Made by a program: the position numbers and the translations under genes. Below are positions 10,101-17,784 of a stretch of 64,000 bases of DNA, one piece after another (the stretch's first letter is position 1; each line of letters starts with the position of its first letter). Origin of the DNA: Janthinobacterium sp. SUN073 (GTDB lineage Bacteria; Pseudomonadota; Gammaproteobacteria; Burkholderiales; Burkholderiaceae_D); the NCBI RefSeq assembly GCF_030397665.1, contig NZ_JAPUBT010000001.1, positions 124,001 through 188,000 of the forward strand, written 5' to 3'. The notes under the pieces were generated by a model. That model worked only from the letters and a program-made list of their open reading frames with translations. It searched no databases and was not told the origin of the DNA.

Positions 10101-10335
10101 CGTTCACGCCCGAGATCACGCCCAGGCGCCGCTCCAGCGGCGTGGCCACCGAGGTGGCCATGGTCGCGGGGCTGGCGCCGGGCAAGCTGGCGCTGACGGA
10201 AATGGTCGGATAGTCGACCTGCGGCAGCGGCGAGACGGGCAGCACGAAGAAGGCGCCGATGCCCGCCAGCGCGATGCCGATGGTCAGCAGCACGGTGGCG
10301 ATGGGGCGCTTGACGAACGGTTCGGACAGGTTCAC
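7099..10335 (-). CDS. mdtC: RND multidrug efflux inner-membrane pump, MdtC-like subunit
   Basis: This 1078-residue HAE1-family permease uses proton motive force to expel substrates. It shows the standard start [19 protein letters not shown], transmembrane blocks around [13 protein letters not shown] (conserved DD in TM4) and [25 protein letters not shown], and a C-terminal [13 protein letters not shown]. In E. coli MdtB and MdtC form a mixed trimer, and the two adjacent pump genes here fit that. It is longer than its neighbour mainly because of a Ser/Thr/Ala-rich insertion of about 40 residues between VYVPASN and MVPLSSF in the second periplasmic loop (about 7880-8005). Its start overlaps the MdtB-like stop by four bases. 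Subunit naming rests on gene order and similarity and is inferred. Confidence 0.9.
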   Translation of the reverse strand: [1078 protein letters not shown]

Positions 10336-13300
10336 GCGGCGCTCCCCGCGTTATTGGCCGGTTTGTCCAGGCTCACGCCCCGCGACTTTGGCGCGAAACG
10401 CTGGCCCAGGCGGTCGAAGCCCAGGTAGATGACGGGCGTGGTAAACAGGGTCAGCACCTGGCTGACGATCAGGCCGCCGAAGATGGCCAGGCCCAGCGGA
10501 CGGCGCAACTCGGCGCCCTCGCCCCAGCCCAGCATCAGCGGCACGGCCGCGAACAGGGCCGCCAGGGTGGTCATCAGGATCGGGCGGAAACGCAGCAGCG
10601 CCGCCTGGTGGATGGCTTCCTGCGGACTCTTTCCTTCATCGCGTTCGGCCTCGATGGCAAAGTCGATCATCATGATGGCGTTCTTCTTGACGATGCCGAT
10701 CAAGAGGATGATGCCGATGATGCCGATCACGCCCAGGTCCTGCCCGGAGATCATCAGCGCCAGCAAGGCGCCCACGCCGGCCGACGGCAAGGTCGACAGA
10801 ATCGTCAGCGGGTGGATGTAGCTTTCGTACAGCACGCCCAGCACGATATACACGCAGACGACGGCGGCCAGGATCAGCCACAGCTGGTTCGACAGCGAAT
10901 TTTCATACGCGCCTGCCGCGCCGAGGAACGTCAATGTCACCGATGGCGGCAAGGCGATGTCTTTCGCCGCCTGGCGGATGGCGTCGACGGCGCTGCCCAG
11001 CGCCACGCCTTGCGTCGTATCGAAACCCAGCGTCGTGGCGGGGTATTGCGCCACGTGCGTGATTTGCAGCGGCGCCTGTTTTTCACTGACGCTGGCAAAC
11101 GCGGACAGCGGCGTCGACTTGCCGGAACCCGTGCGCACCTGCAGTTCCGCCAGATCGGCCGGCGTGGTGACGATGCCAGGCTGCGCTTCGAGGATCACAC
11201 GGTACTGGTTGGTTTCCGTGAAAATGGTCGAGATGATGCGCTGGCCGAAGGCGTTATATAAGGCGTCGTCGACGGTGGCCGTGGTCACCGACATGCGCGC
11301 GGCACTGTCGCGGTCGATGGCCACCGTGACGGCGGCGCCCGTGGCGCCCGCGTCCGTGACGACGTTGCGCAACTGCGATTGCTCGCGCATGCGCGCCGCC
11401 AGCTTGCCGGCCCACTCGGTGACGGTGGCCGTATCGGCCCCTTCCAGCGAGACGCGGTACTGCGTCGGGCCCGACTCCGCATCGATGGTCAGATCCTGCG
11501 TCGGCTGCAGATACAGCGTCACGCCAGCCACCTTGGCCACGCGGTTGCGCAGGCGTTCCATGATCTCATCCTGGCTGCCGCTGCGCGGACGCTTGAGATT
11601 GATCAGCATGCTACCCGTATGCAGCATGGTGTTGTTGGCCGCATCCACGCCCACGAGGGAACTCAAGGTATCGACAGCGGGGTCTTCCAGCAACGCGCTG
11701 GCGGCGGCCTGCTGCAAGGTGGCCATGCGTTCGTACGAGACGGCTTGCGAGGTTTCGATGCGCGCCTGCAGCTGGCCCGTGTCCTGCGTGGGGAACAGGC
11801 CTTTCGGGATGGTGATGTACAGGATGACGGTCAGCAGCAAGGTGGCCAGGGCTACCAGCAAGGTCAGTCCCTGGCGTTTCAAGACCCACACCAGCGCATG
11901 GTCGTATTGCACGATCACCTTGTCGAGGAAGGCCTGGATGCGCTGGCCCGTGGCGCTGACTTTTTCATCGGCGTGGCTCTTCAGCCAGCGCGCCGACATC
12001 ATCGGCACCAGGGTCAGCGAGACGACGGCGGAAATCAAAATCGTGATGGCCAGGGTCATGGCAAATTCGCGGAACAAGCGGCCCACCACGTCGCCCATGA
12101 ACAGCAGGGGAATCAGCACGGCGATCAGCGAGACCGTCAGCGAGATGATGGTAAAGCCGATCTGCGACGCGCCCTTCAGGGCGGCCGCCATCGGCGTTTC
12201 GCCCTCTTCGATGTAGCGGGCGATATTTTCGATCATGACGATGGCGTCATCGACGACAAAACCCGTGGCGATCGTCAAGGCCATCAAGGAGAGGTTGTTC
12301 AGGCTGTAGCCGAGCAAATACATGACGCCGCAGGCGCCGATCAGGGAAATGGGCACGGACAGGCTGGCGATCACGGTGGCGCGCATGCTGTGCAGGAAGG
12401 CGAAGATCACCAGCACCACCAGCAGCACGGACAATAACAGTTCCATTTCCACGTGTTCGACGGAAGCGCGGATGCCCGTGGTGCGGTCGCTCAGCACATC
12501 GAGCTTCATGGCCGCCGGCAGGCTGGCCTGCAAGTCCGGCAGCAGGGCCTTGATGGCGTCGACCGTCTTGATGACGTTGGCGCCGGGCTGGCGCTGCACG
12601 TTCAGGATGATGGCCGGCCGCTTGCCTGACCAGGCGCCCAGGCGCGTGTTTTCCGCGCTGTCGACGACATTCGCCACGTCAAGCAGGCGCACGGGCGCGC
12701 CGTTCTTATAGGTGATGATCAGGCGCTTGTAGTCTTCCGCCGTCACCAATTGATCGTTGGCGTTGATGGTAAACGAACGCGTGGGACCATCGAAACTGCC
12801 CTTCGCGCTGTTGACGTTGGCCGCCGCGATGGCGGTACGCAGGCTGTCGAGGCCCAGACCGTACGAGGCCAGCAATTTGGTGTCGCCCTGGATGCGCACG
12901 GCGGGACGCTGGCCGCCCGACAGCGAAACCAGGCCCACGCCATTGACCTGGCTGATCTTCAGCGCCAGGCGCGTGTTGACGATGTTTTGTACCTGCGTCA
13001 GCGGCATCGTGTCCGAGGTAATCGCCAGTGTCAGCACGGGCGCGTCGGCCGGGTTGATCTTCGCGTACACGGGCGGCGCCGGCAAGTCGGTGGGCAGCAG
13101 CGAGCCGCCCGCGTTGATGGCGGCCTGCACTTCCTGCTCGGCCACGTCCAGCGTCTGGCCCAGGGTAAATTGCAGGGTGATGAGGGAGACGCCGGCCGCG
13201 CTGGTGGAACTCATGCGCTGCAGGCCCGACATCTGCCCGAACTGGCGTTCCAGCGGCGCCGTGACGGTCTGCCCCATGACTTCGGGACTGGCGCCCGGGT

Positions 13301-13451
13301 ACAGGGTCTGCACCTGGATGGTGGGGAAGTCCACCTGCGGCAAGGCGGCCAGCGGCAAGAACTTGAAGCCGACCAGCCCCGCCAGCACGATGGCCAGCAT
13401 CAGCAGCGCCGTGGCGACGGGGCGCTTGATGAAGGGAGTCGATGGACTCAT
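10332..13451 (-). CDS. mdtB: RND multidrug efflux inner-membrane pump, MdtB-like subunit
   Basis: This 1039-residue HAE1-family permease starts [20 protein letters not shown], has the proton-relay segment [13 protein letters not shown], the porter-domain [12 protein letters not shown] stretch, and [26 protein letters not shown] near the C-terminus. Twelve transmembrane helices with two large periplasmic loops are expected. It lies between the adaptor gene and the MdtC-like gene, with four-base overlaps at both ends (13448-13451 and 10332-10335). The tight coupling supports co-production of the two pump subunits for a heterotrimer. Confidence 0.9.
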   Translation of the reverse strand: [1039 protein letters not shown]

Positions 13452-14824
13452 TGCGCTGCGCCCTTCGCTGGCGCGCTAGCTGGCACTGCGGCTGGCGCGG
13501 ATGCGGAAGCCTCTGCCGATGCGCTGGCCGCGCCTTCAGCCTGCTGGCGGCGGTGGCGGCGTTCGCCGTTCGCACCCGTTGCGCCGCCCGCGCCTGCACC
13601 GCGCGCGCCGGCAGGCTTGTCGCCCGCCAGCGTGACTTTCGCGCCTTCCTTCAGGCGGTCGGCGCCTTCCGTGATGACTTGTTCGCCCGCTTCCAGGCCG
13701 GCGCGAATTTCCACCATGTCGGTGGTGGCCTGACCGCGCGTGACCATGCGCACGGTGACGGTTTTATCGGCTTTCAGCACATACACGAAGTCGCCGTTGT
13801 TACTGTGGCGCAGGGCCGTGACGGGCACCAGTACGGCGCCCGTGATATTGCCCAGTTCCAGGCGCACGTTGACGAACTGGCTGGGGAACAGGGCCATCTT
13901 GTCGTTCGCGTAGCGGGCCTTGGCGCGCACGGTACCCGTCTGCACGTCGACCTGGTTGTCCAGCGCGCTCAAGCCGCCCTTGTCCAGCGTGTGCGTGCGC
14001 GTGCGATCCAGCGCCAGCGCTGCCAGGGCCGAGCCGGCATTCAAGCGCTCCTGGATGGTCTGCACTTTATCCTGAGGCACGGAAAACTGCACGTCGATGG
14101 GCGACAGCTGCGTCACCACCACCACGCCGCCCGCGTCGCTGGTGCTCACCAGATTGCCGATATCGACCACTTTCAAGCCTGCGCGGCCGCTGATCGGCGA
14201 CACCACTTTTGTATAACCCAGGTTCAGCCTGGCCGTGCCTTCGGCGGCGCGGTCCGTCATGACGGTGCCTTCCAGCTGTTTCACCAATGCGGCCTGCGTA
14301 TCGACATCCTGGCGCGCGATGGAATCCTGGCCCAGCAGGGTTTGATAGCGCTTCAGGGTCAGGCGCGCGTTTTCCAGCTGCGCTTCATCGCGCTGGCGCT
14401 GGCCCGTGGCCTGCATCAGCGCCATCTCGAACTGCGCCGGGTCGATCTGCGCGACCACCTGGCCCGCCTTGACCATGCCGCCTTCCTTGAATTTCAGCTC
14501 CTTCAAAATGCCCGACACTTGCGGGCGCACCGTCACGGTGGACGCGGCCGTCACCGTGCCCAGCGCATCGAGCACCACGGGCAAGTCGGACTTCACGGCC
14601 GTGGCCACGCCCACGGTGGTCGATGGACCGCCACGGCGCCCGCCCGGGCCACCTGGCCCGCCAGGGCCGCCCATGCCGGGGCCGCCCTGGGCGCTGGCGC
14701 CCGAGTGGGTCAGGTACCAGGCACCGCCCCCCAGCGCAGCCATCACGGCCAGCGCGATGACCGTGCCGACGATTTTCGAACGGCGGCTGCGCCGCGCGGT
14801 GTTGGGTGTTGTCTGCGAATCCAT
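13448..14824 (-). CDS. mdtA: RND efflux periplasmic adaptor (MdtA-like membrane fusion protein)
   Basis: The 458-residue adaptor has one N-terminal membrane anchor (IVGTVIALAVMAALGGGAWYLT), then a Gly/Pro-rich linker made of repeated GGPG units, the biotinyl-lipoyl-like half-motifs (LGTVTAASTVTVRPQVSG and a later DIGNLVSTSD), an alpha-helical hairpin and beta-barrel domain. The C-terminal tail is Ala/Ser-rich and low in complexity. It links the inner-membrane pumps to the outer-membrane channel. The start at 14824 has an AAGGA ribosome site. It is the first gene of the operon, and a candidate promoter with an inverted repeat lies upstream near 15000. No two-component genes like baeSR adjoin the operon. 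Confidence 0.92.
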   Translation of the reverse strand: MDSQTTPNTARRSRRSKIVGTVIALAVMAALGGGAWYLTHSGASAQGGPGMGGPGGPGGPGGRRGGPSTTVGVATAVKSDLPVVLDALGTVTAASTVTVRPQVSGILKELKFKEGGMVKAGQVVAQIDPAQFEMALMQATGQRQRDEAQLENARLTLKRYQTLLGQDSIARQDVDTQAALVKQLEGTVMTDRAAEGTARLNLGYTKVVSPISGRAGLKVVDIGNLVSTSDAGGVVVVTQLSPIDVQFSVPQDKVQTIQERLNAGSALAALALDRTRTHTLDKGGLSALDNQVDVQTGTVRAKARYANDKMALFPSQFVNVRLELGNITGAVLVPVTALRHSNNGDFVYVLKADKTVTVRMVTRGQATTDMVEIRAGLEAGEQVITEGADRLKEGAKVTLAGDKPAGARGAGAGGATGANGERRHRRQQAEGAASASAEASASAPAAVPASAPAKGAAQ

Positions 14825-15231
14825 CGCTTATCCTTGTATAGGCCGCTGGCACGGCGAGTCTGTGGCGCCGGCCGAGGTGGAACACACTCAGGCCGGACGA
14901 CCGTTTTTCGGGGTTGTTTCGGTACACAGCCGGGGGAGTCAAGAGCTGAAAATCAGCTGAAAAAAAATCGCTCCCTAGCGTGAAACGACTCTAGCATAGT
15001 CATGTATCTGTTTCATTTCTACTTGAAACAATTACACACAGCCAGGCTGGCATGGGAGGGGCAGGAGGACCGGCTGGCGTGCCTGCGCTGTGAGGGAACG
15101 GTGGAAAAATCAGGCTTGCGGGGCGGTGCGCCCCGACGCCAGCGGTGCGCGGGCGACTCGCATGCGGATACAAACTCGCTACAAATCTCCCGCCATCGGC
15201 CTTGACCTGGCGCCACGCGGGCCGTTTACGC
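14825..15231. other. 407-base intergenic region upstream of the efflux operon
   Basis: This gap holds the likely mdtA promoter near 14993-15030 and a short hairpin AGCTGA-AAA-TCAGCT at 14944-14958 next to a run of eight A residues. The part at 15040-15230 shows no convincing gene. A 67-codon reading frame at 15002-15205 lacks a ribosome site and recognisable composition. Confidence 0.6.
14993..15030 (-). promoter_or_regulatory. Candidate promoter and operator for the efflux operon
   Basis: On the minus strand a TAGAAA box (15016-15021) and a TATGCT box (14993-14998) are 17 bases apart, a sigma70-like arrangement. The inverted repeat TGTTTCA-N8-TGAAACA (15009-15015 and 15024-15030) overlaps the upstream box, where a regulator could block or assist polymerase. 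The boxes are only four of six matches each, so this is a candidate only. Confidence 0.4.
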
Positions 15232-15783
15232 TTACAAGGTCATGCCGAGGATGACATCCTGATAGTCGGTGCGGCCCACGCGGAAGGTGCGCCGGCCCAC
15301 CTGCGCAAAGCCGCAGCGCGCATAAAACGCCAGCGCATCGTGGTTGTCCGCATACACGCCCAGCAGCACCCTTCCCGCCCCGCTGGCGCGCGCCTGGCTC
15401 ACCGCCGCCTGCATCAGGTGCTGGCCCACGCGCTGGCCCTGGAAGCGGTGCAACAGGTAGATGCGCTTGATTTCCAGGTCATTCGGGCGCGGGTCGGCCA
15501 CCGGCAGGCCGGCGGGGCTGAGCACCAGGTAGCCGACGGGCGCGCCGCCGGGCGTGGCTTCGGCCAGCCACAGCCGCATGGCCGGCAGCGCCAGCCAGTC
15601 GCGGTACAGCTGCACGTCGTGCTGGCGCTGGCAATGGGCGATGACGTCGGCGCCATCGAGGATGCCGGCGAACGCTTCAAGAAAAGTGGCTTGCCCCACC
15701 AGCGCCAGCGCCTGTTCATCGCCCTTGACGCAGGGGCGGATGGTGATGGCCGTGTCAGTGTGTGTATTCATGTCGCTTGCCAT
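15232..15783 (-). CDS. GNAT family N-acetyltransferase
   Basis: The 183-residue protein has the GNAT fold order: ITIRPCVKGDEQAL at the start, LKSIYLLHRFQGQRVGQHLMQAA-like beta4 and acetyl-CoA pyrophosphate loop (R/Q-x-x-G-Q/x-G as FQGQRVGQHL), then VLLGVYADNHDALAFYARCGFAQVGRRTF near the end, typical of RimI-like enzymes. The substrate cannot be inferred. It follows sppA on the same strand, but a terminator between them (15800-15825) suggests separate transcription. An internal ATG at 15771 is a possible alternative start. Confidence 0.85.
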   Translation of the reverse strand: MASDMNTHTDTAITIRPCVKGDEQALALVGQATFLEAFAGILDGADVIAHCQRQHDVQLYRDWLALPAMRLWLAEATPGGAPVGYLVLSPAGLPVADPRPNDLEIKRIYLLHRFQGQRVGQHLMQAAVSQARASGAGRVLLGVYADNHDALAFYARCGFAQVGRRTFRVGRTDYQDVILGMTL

Positions 15784-15799
15784 AGTCTGCTCTGCATAG

Positions 15800-15825
15800 A
15801 AAACAAGCCGGGCGAAGCCGGCTTG
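15800..15825 (-). terminator. Intrinsic terminator after sppA
   Basis: On the minus strand an 8-bp stem CAAGCCGG/CCGGCTTG with a six-base loop is followed by TTTTC. It lies 21 bases beyond the sppA stop codon. Confidence 0.8.
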
Positions 15826-15846
15826 GGTAGGTTGTTGATGTGGGGC

Positions 15847-17721
15847 TTACTTGCCGCCGAGTGGTACCTCGCACAGGCAGTGCGTGAGGGCCATGAACGG
15901 TTTGTGTTCGCGCGTGATGCCCGACAGCCAGGAGAGGTCCTGCGCCATGCCCAGCGCCGCGTCGGCCGGCAAGCCCGTCGTGGCCAGGCCCAGCTTCACG
16001 TGCTCGCCCAGACCCAGCGAGGCCATGGCCTTGGAACCGAACATGCCGATCAAACGGTCCACGTTCGACGTTTCCTGCTCCAGGTAAGTCACGCGATAGT
16101 CGCTGCCCAGCTTGGCGCGCTTGGCGGCCGAGGCCAGCGCATCGCCATAGCTGCCGATGCGGTCGACCAGGTTGCGCTCTTTCGCCTGCAAGCCTGTCCA
16201 GACGCGGCCCTGCGCCACTTCATTGATCTTTTCCGGCGTCGTCTTGCGCGCCTTGGCGGCCAGGTTCAGGAAGTCGCCATACACGTGGTTGATCGAACCC
16301 TGGATCACTTGGGCGAAGCGGGGGTCGAGCGGACGCAATGGGTTGCCCGCGTCGGCCAGCCAGGTGGTGGGCGAGCCGGCTGTGTGGATGCCCAGCTTTT
16401 CCACCACCTTGTCGGCCGTCGGCAGAATCGCGAACACGCCGATGGAACCGGTGATGGTGGCCGCGTCGGCGATCACTTCATCGGACGAGGTGCTGATCCA
16501 GTAACCGCCCGAAGCGGCCACGTTGCCCATCGAGACGACCACCGGCTTGCCGGCGGCGCGCGTCAGTTCCAGTTCGCGGCGGATCAATTCCGAGCCGAAG
16601 GCGCTGCCGCCCGGCGAATCGACGCGCAGCACGATGGCCTTGATCGATTTGTCTTCGCGTGCCTGGCGGATCAGACGCGAGGTGGACAGGCCGCCGATGG
16701 CGCCCGGTGGCGCGATGCCGTCGCCGATTTCACCGGAGGCGATGACCACGCCGACGGCGTCGCCCATGTGCACGGGTCGCAGGCGTGCCAGGTAGTCCGT
16801 GTAATTGATCTGGCGGAAGTTCGTGCCTTCCGTATTTTTGGCGCCGCGCGCCATCATGAACTGGCGCAGTTCATCGCGCGTTTTCAGGCCGTCGACCAGC
16901 TTGCCATTGAGCGACAGCTTGCCCAGGTCGCCGCCTGCGGCCGTCATCATGGCGGGCAGGTTGTCGATCGTTTGCATGATGGCGCCGGCCGGCAGCTTGC
17001 GCGCCTTTTCCACGTCCGTCGTGTAGGTGCTCCACAGGCCGTTGTTCAGGTAGCGGTCCGCTTCGGCCGCCGCTTCGGACGGGCCGTTGGCGATGAAAGG
17101 CTCGGCCGCGCTCTTGTACGTGCCCACTTTCAGCAGGTTGACCGTCACGCCCACCTTGTCGAGCGCGTCGCGGTAGTAATTGCGGTAGCGGCCAAAGCCT
17201 TCCAGCATGACGCCGCCCATAGGGTGCAGGAATACCTCGTCGGCCTTGGCCGCCACCAGGTACTGGCGCTGGTTGTAGCTGGAACCCCAGGCCGTGACTT
17301 TCTTGCCGGTGGCGCGGAAACGTTCCACGCCGGCCGCCACTTCGCGCAGCGATGCCAGGCCGCCGCCCTGCAGCTCGTCGAGCAGGATCACCATGGAGCC
17401 AATGTTCTTGTCCTTGGACGCCGTGTCGAGCACCGCCAGCACGTCGCGCAACTGCACGTTTTTCTTGACTTCGCCACTGACATTGGCCAGCACCGCCTCG
17501 CGCACGCCGCCCGGGGCTTCCTCGACCAGCGGGCCTTGCAAGTCCAGCACCAGGGTGGTCTTTTCCGCCAGGGGCTTGGCGCCGCCGCCAAAGATGGCGA
17601 TCAGGATGGCGATGACGATCAGCAGGAAAATCAGGTTGATGACCGCGCGGCGGGTGGCGTCCAGCGCGCGCCAGAATGCGCCAAAGCCGCGGCGCAGCGG
17701 CGGGAAGGGGTTGAGTGACAT
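15847..17721 (-). CDS. sppA: Signal peptide peptidase SppA, 67K type (S49 protease IV)
   Basis: This inner-membrane serine protease degrades cleaved signal peptides. It is 624 residues long, the duplicated long form as in E. coli. One N-terminal membrane segment (about 27-45) precedes two S49 domains. The catalytic Lys is K203 in VGTYKSAAEPF and the Ser is S404 in NVAASGGYWIS. The start has a GGAG ribosome site. It is bounded downstream by a clear terminator and upstream by a 63-base gap after the symporter gene. Confidence 0.95.
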   Translation of the reverse strand: MSLNPFPPLRRGFGAFWRALDATRRAVINLIFLLIVIAILIAIFGGGAKPLAEKTTLVLDLQGPLVEEAPGGVREAVLANVSGEVKKNVQLRDVLAVLDTASKDKNIGSMVILLDELQGGGLASLREVAAGVERFRATGKKVTAWGSSYNQRQYLVAAKADEVFLHPMGGVMLEGFGRYRNYYRDALDKVGVTVNLLKVGTYKSAAEPFIANGPSEAAAEADRYLNNGLWSTYTTDVEKARKLPAGAIMQTIDNLPAMMTAAGGDLGKLSLNGKLVDGLKTRDELRQFMMARGAKNTEGTNFRQINYTDYLARLRPVHMGDAVGVVIASGEIGDGIAPPGAIGGLSTSRLIRQAREDKSIKAIVLRVDSPGGSAFGSELIRRELELTRAAGKPVVVSMGNVAASGGYWISTSSDEVIADAATITGSIGVFAILPTADKVVEKLGIHTAGSPTTWLADAGNPLRPLDPRFAQVIQGSINHVYGDFLNLAAKARKTTPEKINEVAQGRVWTGLQAKERNLVDRIGSYGDALASAAKRAKLGSDYRVTYLEQETSNVDRLIGMFGSKAMASLGLGEHVKLGLATTGLPADAALGMAQDLSWLSGITREHKPFMALTHCLCEVPLGGK

Positions 17722-17784
17722 TGATGCTCCGTGGGGTTATGTACCGAAAGGAAGCCAATATAACTGAAAACGGGCTGAATCGTC

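Noticed and set aside
14944..14958. AGCTGA-AAA-TCAGCT hairpin with a run of A as a terminator
   Set aside because: On neither strand is the stem followed by a T run, and it sits upstream of, not behind, the efflux operon.
15002..15205. 67-codon frame in the gap before the efflux operon
   Set aside because: No ribosome site, no recognisable sequence, and it overlaps the probable promoter.
15145..17718. 857-codon plus-strand open frame antisense to sppA and a GNAT gene
   Set aside because: The opposite strand has complete, motif-bearing genes, and the antisense translation is His/Arg/Gly-rich with no recognisable domain. It is a codon-bias artefact of high-GC DNA.
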